A DNA stretch of 13,775 nucleotides from Asaia bogorensis (GTDB lineage: Bacteria; Pseudomonadota; Alphaproteobacteria; Acetobacterales; Acetobacteraceae): NCBI GenBank assembly GCA_945873675.1, contig CAMCEP010000047.1:1-13775 (forward strand). Reading direction: 5' to 3'. The notes beneath the pieces are model-generated. The model had not been told where the DNA came from and did no database searches. It saw nothing but the letters and a program-made list of their open reading frames with translations. This document shows, one piece after another, positions 1-7,271 of the stretch; the stretch's first letter is position 1; every line of letters begins with the position of its first letter. A program made the translations under genes and the position numbers.

Positions 1-1688
1 AACACCATGTCCCCGGCGCGCAGGTTTTCCACCGCATCTTCGCCGCTGGGTGTCACAATCCGCGTGCCTTCGGCAAAGCAGACAATGCTGTCCCAGCCCT
101 GCGTGTACATGACAATGGTATCGTTATTGACAGTGTCCAACCGCTGGAAATTGATCCAGTCATTATTGGTGACCGGGCCAGAAATCCAACCTGAGCCAAG
201 GTTCAAATAGTCATTGTCGCCAGCACCACCCATCAGGGTCAGGTCATCTGTGTGGAAACCCGACCTGAATACAAACTCATCATTGCCAGCGCCGTAATCG
301 AGCAAGTCATTCCCGCCGCCGCCAACAAGCGAGTCACTGCCATCACCGCCCATCAGCGTATTGACGGCGGAATTGCCGGACAGCGTATCGCTGGAATTAC
401 CACCGATCAGACCTTCAATGCCGAAAAGCTGGTCTGAACCATCCACACCTTCGGCAACACCACCAGTGGTCTCATTATCGCTCAGGGTGGCTCTGACCGT
501 GTCGTTTGCAGTGGCGTAGCTCGCGAAGTCATTGCCAGCGCCGCCTTCAAACGTATCATTTCCCGCCGCCCCGGATAGCGTATCGCCACCGCCATTACCC
601 CAAAAATAATTGGCATTGCCATCCCCAAGAATACTATCGTTTCCTGCCCCGCCGAGAACACGTTCAATATTGATCAGGCTGTCATTGCCAAAGCCACCTG
701 AAACCGTGGCGCCACGAAGGACAAGATTGACCGTGACTGATTGCGTGGCTGCCAGATCCGAATAGCTGGCCCGGTCCGCTGTGCCAGCACCGCCATCAAT
801 CGTATCATTCCCACCTTCGCCACGCGCATAATCATTGCCGCCACTACCCAGGATGCTGTCATTGCCGGCAGAGCCATAGATGGCTTCGATATTGGTAAAT
901 GAATCATTGCCAAAACCTGAGGTCGTTGCACGACCAGCGGCCACATCAACCGTGATCGACGAAGTGGATGCGCTTAGACCTGAATAATATATGGCATCAA
1001 AGGCGCCGCCGGCGCCATCATAGGTGTCGCTGCCAAGGCGGTCGTAAAAATTATTGTTTACTGAGTCACCAAGAATACTATCATCGGCAGAACCACCAAC
1101 AACATGTTCAAGATCACTAAGGCTTTGTTCACCGGTTCCACCGGCCAAGGTTGCGCGGCCTATACCTAAATCAACTGTGACCGACTGGGTTAGGAGGCCA
1201 TAGTCAACATAATCGGTAGTCCCAGCACCGCCAATCAGCGTATCATTGTCGTCGCCGCCATAGAGCCTATCATCACCCGCCCCACCATCCAGCACATTCG
1301 CCTGATTATCGCCGGTAAGAACATCATTGCCATCCCCGCCAAGGATATTCTCAATCCCTATCAAGTTGTCATTGCCATCCGCACCGGATGAAGTACCAGC
1401 GCCAAGATTAACAGTGACCGCACCAGTAGCGCTTGCGTAGCTGGCCCAATCAGTGCCCGCGCCGCCGATCAGCGAATCATTGCCCAGGCCGCCTTGCAAG
1501 CTGTCATTGCCCTCGCCACCAGTGATGGTGTCCCTCCCGGCTTCCCCCAGGATGGTGTCATTGTCAGCACCACCATCAATGCTGTCATTGCCGCCAAGGC
1601 CCAATACGGAATCATTGCCGGAGTTGGTGTCCGAACCACCGGGCCAAGTATCATCGCCGTCGGTAAGCGTTACGATGGAACCAGACAC
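1..1688 (-). CDS. RTX calcium-binding repeat protein with C-terminal Hint domain (partial, 3' end outside window)
   Basis: Open frame read right to left with no stop for 562 codons; it continues past the window start. GTG at 1688 is chosen because an AGGAG motif (1700-1696) lies 7 nt upstream. The N-terminus (VSGSIVTLTDGDD) has no signal peptide, as expected for type I secreted proteins. About twenty GGxGxDxU-like nonapeptides (for example GGEGNDSLQ, GGDGNDVLT, GGAGNDSIL, GGGGNDLLD) cover residues ~25 to ~480; in this family they form Ca2+-binding beta-rolls. They are interleaved with five longer units built as GAGxxDxASY...VTVNL...GNDSL.xIE.xxGG. At residue 537 the sequence becomes CFAEGTRI.TPSGE.AVENLRAGDMV, the opening of a Hint_2 (hedgehog/intein) domain whose first Cys is the usual nucleophile, so autoprocessing is likely but the catalytic remainder is unseen. 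Codon use is more A/T-rich than in neighbours, suggesting transfer. Function of the mature protein (adhesin, S-layer, enzyme) cannot be told. Confidence 0.93.
   Translation of the reverse strand, partial: MSGSIVTLTDGDDTWPGGSDTNSGNDSVLGLGGNDSIDGGADNDTILGEAGRDTITGGEGNDSLQGGLGNDSLIGGAGTDWASYASATGAVTVNLGAGTSSGADGNDNLIGIENILGGDGNDVLTGDNQANVLDGGAGDDRLYGGDDNDTLIGGAGTTDYVDYGLLTQSVTVDLGIGRATLAGGTGEQSLSDLEHVVGGSADDSILGDSVNNNFYDRLGSDTYDGAGGAFDAIYYSGLSASTSSITVDVAAGRATTSGFGNDSFTNIEAIYGSAGNDSILGSGGNDYARGEGGNDTIDGGAGTADRASYSDLAATQSVTVNLVLRGATVSGGFGNDSLINIERVLGGAGNDSILGDGNANYFWGNGGGDTLSGAAGNDTFEGGAGNDFASYATANDTVRATLSDNETTGGVAEGVDGSDQLFGIEGLIGGNSSDTLSGNSAVNTLMGGDGSDSLVGGGGNDLLDYGAGNDEFVFRSGFHTDDLTLMGGAGDNDYLNLGSGWISGPVTNNDWINFQRLDTVNNDTIVMYTQGWDSIVCFAEGTRIVTPSGEDAVENLRAGDMV
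400..1463 (-). repeat. Five long-period repeat units inside the RTX protein gene
   Basis: The encoded protein carries five copies of a 40-50 residue module at about 1335-1463, 1095-1230, 868-1020, 650-800 and 400-550. Each begins with a GAG(T/N)-D-x-ASY-like element, passes through a VTVNL/ITVDV strand and a GxxTxxG turn, and ends with GNDSLxxIExxxGG. One to five RTX nonapeptides separate them. The DNA copies differ considerably, so this is an old protein-level duplication and not a recent tandem array. Confidence 0.75.
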
Positions 1689-2173
1689 AACAATTCTCCT
1701 GCAAGCTCAGCGCATAGGTCATTTGGCAGTGGGGCGGCTTTGCCTAAACGTCCGGAACCGAGCCAGAAGGCACAACCGAAGCGTGGCAGTGACTTCACAG
1801 CGCATTTTGCCAAGCCGTTCTTACCTAAGGCCTAGCAAACAAGGTCGGACAGCGATTTCGTCGATACTTATAATCGTAAAATTTTGTTAAATAAGCAAGT
1901 AGAAACGACATGAAGAATGATCCCGTAAGACAATATATTACGCCCACGCCTCAAAGAAACCTTATGATTGATAATTAAATAGGCAATAACAACCATTGAT
2001 TGCATTTAATGCATGTAGTGGATGTGAATGTCGCCCCGCCACAACCGCCGACATCGCGTGCGCTACCGCCTGGCGCTGTTCAGTCATTGGCATATCAGCA
2101 GAATTTTTGCTGCCTGTTAGGGCGCCATCCAATCAGATGGATCAATCTGAACCGGCAGTGCTGACGGCACTTC
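1689..2173. other. Intergenic stretch between the RTX gene and the first monooxygenase
   Basis: I see no convincing gene here. Positions 1861-2013 are strikingly A/T-rich. The stretch must carry the promoter of the RTX gene, which is transcribed leftward, but I could not find a -35/-10 pair with normal spacing. The best box, TATAAG on the minus strand (1872-1867), has only a TTGCTT 20 nt away. A 13-bp palindrome TGCATTTAATGCA lies at 2001-2013. A small hairpin, AGTGC/GCACT at 2157-2171, follows the monooxygenase stop but has no T-run. A 22-codon plus-strand frame at 1910-1978 lacks a ribosome site. Confidence 0.6.
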
Positions 2174-3508
2174 TCACGCGAAGCGATTGTGCGGTGCCGG
2201 AATGCCGAGGCTGTCGCGCAGCGTCGGGCCTGGGTAGCCCGTGCGGAACATCCCCCGTCGCTGCAGTTCGGGCACGACGAGACGGACGAAATCCTCGAGC
2301 GGCTTGGTGTAGAACGGAAACAGCAGCGTGAAGCCGTCGCAGGCTTCGGCCTCGAACCATTCCTGCATCGTGTCAGCAACCGAGGCCGGCGTGCCGACCA
2401 CCAGCTGGTGGCCAAGGGATGTGCCGAGGTAACGCGCCACTTGGCGGATGGTCATGTTTCCGGCGCGCGCTTTCGCAACCAGGTGTTCCTGGCGCGCGCG
2501 GGCGGCGTTGGACGGCGGCAGATCTGGCAGCGGCCCGTCGATTGGATAGGCATGGATGTCGAGGTCGCCGCAGAGCCGCGCGAGAAGCCGCATGGCATTC
2601 GCCTCATCCATCATCTCGCCGAGTTGTCCGGCGATATCCTCGGCCTCGCCCTTTGTCTCGCCCAGGATAGTCATGAAGCCCGGCATGATCTTCACGTGAT
2701 CCGGGTTTCGCCCATGCGCGGCGGCGCGTGACTTCAGGTCATCGTAGAAGGCCTTGCCCTCCGACAGCACGGATTGCGCGGTGAAGATCATATCTGCGAC
2801 GCGCGATGCGAGCTTGCGCCCGTCATCCGAGGACCCGGCCTGCGCGACCACGGGGCGACCTTGCGGCGAGCGCGGCAGGTTCAGCGGGCCACGCACGCGG
2901 AAGAAGCGCCCCTGGTGATTGAGGATGTGGCCCTTCGAGGGATCCAGGTAGCGCCCCGATGCCTTGTCGCGGATGAAGGCGCCGTCTTCGAAGGAGTCCC
3001 AAAGCCCGGCGCAGACGTCAAAGAATTCCTCGGCGCGCTCGTAGCGATGCGCGTGGTCGGGATGGCGATCGAAGCCGAAATTTCCAGCCTCATCTTCGAT
3101 CTGAGAAGTGACAAGATTCCAGCCCGCGCGCCCGCCGCTGATATGGTCGACCGAGCCGAAGCGGCGCGCGATGGTATAAGGATCATTATAGGTGGTGGTC
3201 GCGGTCGCCACCAGGCCGATATGCTTCGTGACGGGGGCAAGTGCGGCGATCAGCGTCGCCGGTTCGGGGAAGACTTGCCGCCCCATGCCGGGCCGCCACG
3301 GCGATGCGCCATCAAGCCCAGCGCTGCCGTTCACCGCCGCAGTGTCCTGGAAGAATACGCAGTCAAGGCAGCCGCGCTCGGCGACCTGCGCCATATGCAC
3401 GTAGTGCTGAAAGGACATGTCTGTATCGGCGACGGCCAGCGGATGGCGCCAGCCGGCGGAATGGCTGCCGGGTGTGAAGAAGAAGGCGCCAAGATGGAGC
3501 TGCTTCAT
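2174..3508 (-). CDS. NtaA/SnaA/SoxA-family FMN-dependent monooxygenase (first copy)
   Basis: 444 residues, the usual length for this class C flavin monooxygenase family of the luciferase-like superfamily, whose members (nitrilotriacetate monooxygenase component A, SnaA, SoxA/DszA types) use reduced FMN from a separate reductase to oxidise and cleave organic substrates in the cytoplasm. Family marks: HLGAFFFTPGSHSAGWR (residues 5-21), VAERGCLDCVFF (42-53), SVDHISGGRAGWNLVTS (119-135), RYERAEEFFDV (155-165), FFRVRGPLN (202-210), PQGRPVVAQAGSS (215-227). The ATG at 3508 overlaps the stop of the upstream binding-protein gene as ATGA, so translation is probably coupled. A longer frame from 3586 is possible but lacks family similarity. 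Its product is roughly half identical by eye to the second copy at 5228. Substrate is unknown; organosulphur or aminocarboxylate compounds are typical for the family. Confidence 0.93.
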   Translation of the reverse strand: MKQLHLGAFFFTPGSHSAGWRHPLAVADTDMSFQHYVHMAQVAERGCLDCVFFQDTAAVNGSAGLDGASPWRPGMGRQVFPEPATLIAALAPVTKHIGLVATATTTYNDPYTIARRFGSVDHISGGRAGWNLVTSQIEDEAGNFGFDRHPDHAHRYERAEEFFDVCAGLWDSFEDGAFIRDKASGRYLDPSKGHILNHQGRFFRVRGPLNLPRSPQGRPVVAQAGSSDDGRKLASRVADMIFTAQSVLSEGKAFYDDLKSRAAAHGRNPDHVKIMPGFMTILGETKGEAEDIAGQLGEMMDEANAMRLLARLCGDLDIHAYPIDGPLPDLPPSNAARARQEHLVAKARAGNMTIRQVARYLGTSLGHQLVVGTPASVADTMQEWFEAEACDGFTLLFPFYTKPLEDFVRLVVPELQRRGMFRTGYPGPTLRDSLGIPAPHNRFA

Positions 3509-5088
3509 GGCGCGGGCCGAATTTCCGTGGCCATCGTGTACTGGTCCCCACGCGGCGACATAACAAGCCCGCGCTTCAGGCCCCAAGAGGCGCCGATATG
3601 GAAGATTGGCGCGAGGGGCACATTCTCCGCCACCCAGCGGATCGCCTCCTGCGTCAGGCGTTCACGCGTCGCGGGGTCAAACTCGCTGTCCACGCGGTCG
3701 AGCATGGAATCGAATTCAGGGCTGGAGAAGCGCGTGCGGTTCCAGCCGCCATGCGCGCGCGCGGCGTTGGGCGTGCGCAGCAGGGCAGTCAGCCCCTCGC
3801 TCGCGATACCGGAGGAGGAGCCGAACATCGCCAGATGCGCGCTTAATTCCGGCGCACCGCCCGGCGTAAGGGTCGCACTGCGGCGCAGATAGATCGGCAT
3901 CGGCAGCGCCTCGATATTGGTGCGGATGCCGATCGCGGTCAGCATCTGCCCAATCGCCTGACAGGTCCGCGCATCGCCCGCGAAACGGTCCTGCGTGCAG
4001 TGCAGGGTCAGCGTGAAGCCGTTGGGGTAGCCCGCCTCGGCGAGCAGCGCGCGGGCGCGTGGCGGGTCGAAGGGCGGTAGCGGCAAGTCCGGCACATGGC
4101 CGATGAAACCGGGGGCCGCGATCTGCCCGGTCGCGGTCGCGCCGCCTTCCATGACGCGCTCTGCCAGGGCGCGCCGGTTGATCGCCATCGAAATCGCGCG
4201 CCGCACGCGCAGGTCGCGCATCGGGTTCTGCGGCAGCGGTTGGCCATCCGCGCCAGTGATGTTGGGCACCTGTGCGCTCATCGCGTCCAAGTAGAAATAG
4301 TGAGTGAAGACCGAATAGCCGCTCACGAGCTGTAGACTCGGCGCCTCACGGATACGCTGGTGCAGGCCGGTCGGCACCGTATCGATCACGTCGACATCGC
4401 CCGCCAGAAGGGCGGCGACGCGCGCGCTGTCGTTGGGCACGAAACGGATATGCACACGCGCCCAGGGCTCGGGCGTGCCGCGCCAGTTGGGACTGCGTTC
4501 GAAGGTCACGTCCTGCTGCGGCGTCCAGCGCCCCCAGCGATAGGGGCCGGTGCCGATCGCCGCGCGCCCGCCATTGAAGTCGGCATCGACCGCGCCTTCC
4601 GATGCACGGGCGTTCAGGATCGCGATGGCGACAAGGAAGTCGGGCTGTAGTGGCGTGGGCACGCTTGTCCGCACGATCAGCGTGTGCGCATCCGGCGTCT
4701 CGACCGCGGTCACGTTGCGCACGGCGACGGCATAGGTGCGCGGGCCCGTTGCCGCGCGCGCACGCAGGATGGAGAAGGCGGCGTCAGCCGAGGTGAAGGG
4801 TGATCCGTCATGGAACACCACATCGCGCCGGAGCTTGAATTCCCAGGTCAGCGGATCGACCGCGCGCCATGATTCCGCAAGCTGCGGGCGCGGGCGCAGC
4901 GTCTCATCCTGCGTGAGCAGCGTTTCCCACACATGCAGCTGCGCGTTGCGATTCGGCGTGAAGGTCTGGTGTGGATCAGTCCCGTCCATTGAAGCCTTGA
5001 AGGCGATGCGCAGCGTTTGAGCGCCGGCCGGCAGCGCCGATACAGCAAGGGCTAGGGTCGCGGCGAAGACAGTGCGGAGGCATGGCAT
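3505..5088 (-). CDS. ABC transporter substrate-binding protein, family 5 (dipeptide/nickel type)
   Basis: 527 residues with a Sec signal peptide (MPCLRTVFAATLALAVSALPAGAQ broken as hydrophobic core plus an AxA-type cleavage site near residue 23). Family 5 binding-protein marks include GTDPHQTFTPN (residues 36-46), VWETLLTQDE (53-62), QLAESW (69-74), LTWEFKLRRDVVFHDGSPF (80-98), and the later GTGPYRWGRW and MRDLRVRRAISMAINR blocks. The protein captures a small peptide-like or other organic solute in the periplasm for an ABC permease; no permease or ATPase gene is in the window. ATG at 5088 is chosen for the signal peptide and for GGAG (5099-5096) 7 nt upstream; a frame extending to 5277 would bury the signal. 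It is the first gene of a two-gene unit with the monooxygenase at 3508, which suggests that the ligand is that enzyme's substrate or a relative. Confidence 0.92.
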   Translation of the reverse strand: MPCLRTVFAATLALAVSALPAGAQTLRIAFKASMDGTDPHQTFTPNRNAQLHVWETLLTQDETLRPRPQLAESWRAVDPLTWEFKLRRDVVFHDGSPFTSADAAFSILRARAATGPRTYAVAVRNVTAVETPDAHTLIVRTSVPTPLQPDFLVAIAILNARASEGAVDADFNGGRAAIGTGPYRWGRWTPQQDVTFERSPNWRGTPEPWARVHIRFVPNDSARVAALLAGDVDVIDTVPTGLHQRIREAPSLQLVSGYSVFTHYFYLDAMSAQVPNITGADGQPLPQNPMRDLRVRRAISMAINRRALAERVMEGGATATGQIAAPGFIGHVPDLPLPPFDPPRARALLAEAGYPNGFTLTLHCTQDRFAGDARTCQAIGQMLTAIGIRTNIEALPMPIYLRRSATLTPGGAPELSAHLAMFGSSSGIASEGLTALLRTPNAARAHGGWNRTRFSSPEFDSMLDRVDSEFDPATRERLTQEAIRWVAENVPLAPIFHIGASWGLKRGLVMSPRGDQYTMATEIRPAP

Positions 5089-5227
5089 GGCGGAACTCCG
5101 GATGCTCGCGCGGCCATGGCGACCGCGCCGCACAGCGTCGCAGGTTTGCAAACGACATGACAAGGGGGTGCCCTTGCCAAGCGACCGCGGTGCGGTCAGG
5201 CTTGCGCAGCGCAACGGAGTGAACGGC
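5089..5227. promoter_or_regulatory. Divergent control region between binding-protein gene and second monooxygenase
   Basis: 139 bp separate the two divergent start codons. It holds ribosome sites for both genes (GGAG at 5099-5096 minus, GGAG at 5216-5219 plus), a perfect 10-bp palindrome GTTTGCAAAC (5144-5153), and an inverted repeat CAAGGG-GGTG-CCCTTG (5161-5176). No good sigma-70 boxes are visible on either strand. A shared regulator controlling both directions is plausible but inferred only from layout. Confidence 0.4.
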
Positions 5228-6544
5228 ATGGCGCAGCGGCAGATGCATCTCGGCGTCTTTGTACTCGGCACCGGCAATCACATCGCCGGGTGGCGCATGC
5301 CGGGCGCCTATGATTCCTTCCAGTCCTTGCCGGTGATCCAGCATATCGCCCGCATCGCCGAACGCGGCTGCTTCGACCTGCTGTTCCTGGGCGATGGGTT
5401 GGCGGCGGGGGTCAACGACCATCCCTCCTTCACAGCGCGCTTCGAGCCGATCACGATGCTGGCTGCGCTGGCCACGACGACGACGCATCTCGGCCTCGGC
5501 GCCACCATGTCCACATCCTACATGGAGCCATTTAATGTGGCGCGCTTCTACGCGTCGCTCGACCACCTGAGCGGCGGGCGTGCGGCATGGAACGCGGTTA
5601 CATCCTCGAACCCGCGCTCGGCGCCCAATTTCGGTCGGGAGCACCCACCACATGATGCGCGCTACCGCGTCGCCGAGGAATTCGTCGATGTCGTGATGGG
5701 CCTTTGGGATTGCTGGGACGAAGGCGCGATCGTCGCCGAGCGCGACACGGGCCGCTACATTGATGGCGCGAAGGTACGCGCCCTTGACCACGACGGCGAG
5801 TTCTTCCGCGTGAAGGGCCCGCTAAATATCGGGCGCTGCCCGCAAGGTCGGCCCATTATCCTGCAGGCCGGATCGTCCGAGCCAGGCCTCAACCTCGCCG
5901 CGCGCACCGCCGATGTCGTGTTTAGCGTCGTCCAGGACCTTGATGAGGCGAGGGCAGCCTATGTCGCGCTGAAGTCGCGCATGCCCCGTTATGGCCGCCG
6001 GCCGGAGGAGATCGCGGTGCTGCCCGGCGTCATGCCGATCCTGGGCAGGACCCGGCAGGAGGCACGTGATGTCCTCGACCAGTTGCAATCCTTCGTGACA
6101 TCCACCAACGCCGCTTCGCTGCTATCGGGCCGGCTCGGAATCGATGTCTCGGGCTTCCCGCTGGACGAGAAGGTTCCCGACCTGCCATTGCCCGATACGT
6201 CGCACGGCTTCGCTCGCGCTATGCTCTCCAAGGCGAAGCGCGAAGGGATGACTTGGCGGGATCTGCACAACTTGACCGGGGCGGCGCGCGGACACTGGGT
6301 GATCGCGGGCACGGTGGCGGATATCGCGGACACCCTCCAGGAATGGTTCGAGACCGGCGCGGCGGACGGCTTCAATATCCTGCCGGCCTGGTTTCCCGGT
6401 GCCTTCGACGGCTTCGTGGACGAAGTTGTGCCCGAATTGCAGCGCCGCGGCCTGTTCCGCCGCCAGTATACCGCGACGACCCTGCGCGGGCATCTGGGCC
6501 TCGAAATGCCTGAGAACGGCTTCTTCCCCCGCGCCATGCGCTGA
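5228..6544 (+). CDS. NtaA/SnaA/SoxA-family FMN-dependent monooxygenase (second copy)
   Basis: 438 residues, same family as the product encoded at 2174-3508. Family marks: MHLGVFVLGTGNHIAGWR (residues 6-23), IAERGCFDLLFLGD (43-56), SLDHLSGGRAAWNAVTS (110-126), RYRVAEEFVDVVMGLWD (145-161), FFRVKGPLN (192-200), PQGRPIILQAGSS (205-217), and a C-terminal VVPELQRRGLFRRQY. ATG 5228 is preferred over upstream in-frame starts because GGAG (5216-5219) lies 8 nt before it and because the family begins with this HLG strand. It is transcribed away from the binding-protein/monooxygenase pair. It needs reduced flavin from a reductase encoded elsewhere. The two copies differ most after residue 125, in the substrate-facing insertion, so they may take different substrates or perform successive steps. 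Confidence 0.93.
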   Translation: MAQRQMHLGVFVLGTGNHIAGWRMPGAYDSFQSLPVIQHIARIAERGCFDLLFLGDGLAAGVNDHPSFTARFEPITMLAALATTTTHLGLGATMSTSYMEPFNVARFYASLDHLSGGRAAWNAVTSSNPRSAPNFGREHPPHDARYRVAEEFVDVVMGLWDCWDEGAIVAERDTGRYIDGAKVRALDHDGEFFRVKGPLNIGRCPQGRPIILQAGSSEPGLNLAARTADVVFSVVQDLDEARAAYVALKSRMPRYGRRPEEIAVLPGVMPILGRTRQEARDVLDQLQSFVTSTNAASLLSGRLGIDVSGFPLDEKVPDLPLPDTSHGFARAMLSKAKREGMTWRDLHNLTGAARGHWVIAGTVADIADTLQEWFETGAADGFNILPAWFPGAFDGFVDEVVPELQRRGLFRRQYTATTLRGHLGLEMPENGFFPRAMR

Positions 6545-6559
6545 AGACCCGCGCGTGTG

Positions 6560-6800
6560 TCAGCGGAACATCGCCGCGCGCAGGCGTGCAATTATATCGC
6601 CTTCGGCCAGAACGGCATTTGCGACACTTGAAAGGCGTTCAACAATGCCAGTTGGCAAAGCCTTCGGCCCCAACATCAAATTCCAGGTGGCGGCATCACA
6701 GCCAGGCAGTGCGGCTTACTGCATCTTTGGTGCATCAGGAAATAATGGATGCCGATTGGGCCCATCCATAGCGATGCCAGACCCGATTAGGATATGATAT
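6560..6800 (-). pseudogene. Decayed C-terminal fragment of a Bug/TctC-type binding protein
   Basis: Read on the minus strand, one frame gives NRHPLFPDAPKMQ, a TAA stop (6718-6716), then ALPGCDAATWNLMLGPKALP, and on through IVERLSSVANAVLAEGDII and ARLRAAMFR to a TGA ending at 6560. This matches, block by block, the C-terminal region of Bug proteins; the intact copy in this window has RRSALFPDLPTVAEQGLPGI, WWGLLAPARVP and ALVKALGEPELRARL at the corresponding places. The N-terminal two thirds are missing, an in-frame stop interrupts the conserved PTVAE segment, and the last ~30 residues are lost. The similarity fades above about 6800. No function is expected. Confidence 0.75.
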
Positions 6801-6892
6801 TCGAGCAGCTTGCAAACGTAATCGATTACAAAAAATTATTTTAGTCTTCTTTCTATTATCAATGCCGCGCTGCAGAGCCTTTGCCTACCACA

Positions 6893-7105
6893 TCACTTTT
6901 CAGGCGGAAGTATTCTCAAGGCTATTGGGTCGCCGCGCTGGAATGAATGATCGTTTAGGACGCTGCGAAAAATGTAGGCAGATGTCCCACATGAGGGAAC
7001 CCATTCATCCTTGATCGCACGAAAGTCGGTGTTATCGGTTCGACAAGCAATCACCCCCGCTGCCACCCGAATAGCCTGCGCCGTTATTCGAAAGGTGCTG
7101 TCGTG
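6893..7105 (-). other. Unrecognised 70-codon open frame, possible gene remnant
   Basis: Between a TAG (7108-7106) and a TGA (6895-6893) the minus strand stays open for 70 codons. The translation looks protein-like: HDSTFRITAQAIRVAAGVIA near the start, then DFRAIKDEWVPSCGTSAY, IFRSVLNDH and GDPIALRILPPEK at the end. The only starts are two GTG codons. I do not recognise the family. It could be the tail of a truncated gene or a chance frame; its position beside another decayed gene favours a remnant. Confidence 0.25.
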
Positions 7106-7176
7106 CTAAGGGTTCGACGCGACACTGATCCAGGGTAGACGCGACGACCACCCATGACACGCCAAAGCACGAGAAG

Positions 7177-7190
7177 CGGGGCCTGCCCCG
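7177..7190 (-). terminator. Possible terminator hairpin downstream of the tRNA genes
   Basis: On the minus strand CGGGG-CAGG-CCCCG forms a strong short stem, followed by CTTCTCGTGCTTT, which is only moderately T-rich. It lies about 80 nt past the tRNA-Asn 3' end. A second, weaker hairpin (CTCGT-CCC-ACGAG, 7247-7235) lies closer, without a T-run. Confidence 0.25.
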
Positions 7191-7271
7191 ATCAAATGCA
7201 ACCAGACTGGCACCACAGGTGAGATTTCAAATTCCTCGTGGGACGAGCGGATCTAAGTTTATTGAATTCCT

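Larger units (their letters stand above)
6801..7271. other. Gene-poor stretch on the 3' side of tRNA-Asn
   Basis: No intact gene is supported. Contents: a perfect 12-bp palindrome GTAATCGATTAC (6818-6829) followed by an A/T-rich run to about 6862; an unrecognised 70-codon minus-strand open frame (7105-6896, stop 6895-6893) without an ATG; direct copies of GACGCGAC near 7115 and 7138; and two small hairpins (7177-7190 and 7235-7247). I looked for transposase or integrase remnants and recognised none. Confidence 0.55.

Noticed and set aside
400..1463. Repeats considered as a CRISPR array or tandem DNA satellite
   Set aside because: Units differ in length and DNA sequence and stay in one coding frame; the periodicity is that of RTX protein repeats.
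1453..1890. 145-codon plus-strand frame at the start of the RTX gene
   Set aside because: Low-complexity Pro/Ser/Leu translation that is antisense to the RTX repeats.
1867..1898. Possible RTX promoter TTGCTT/TATAAG on the minus strand
   Set aside because: The 20-nt spacing is too long and the position is some 180 nt before the start codon.
1910..1978. 22-codon plus-strand frame beginning MKNDPVRQYITP
   Set aside because: No ribosome site, no recognised similarity, and A/T-rich surroundings in which short frames are common.
2774..3892. 372-codon plus-strand frame across the first monooxygenase and the end of the binding-protein gene
   Set aside because: It lies opposite two well-supported genes and shows no family motif; a GC-rich codon-position artefact.
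7109..7145. Direct GACGCGAC copies as target-site duplication of an insertion element
   Set aside because: Only about 16 nt lie between them, with no terminal inverted repeats or transposase remnant.
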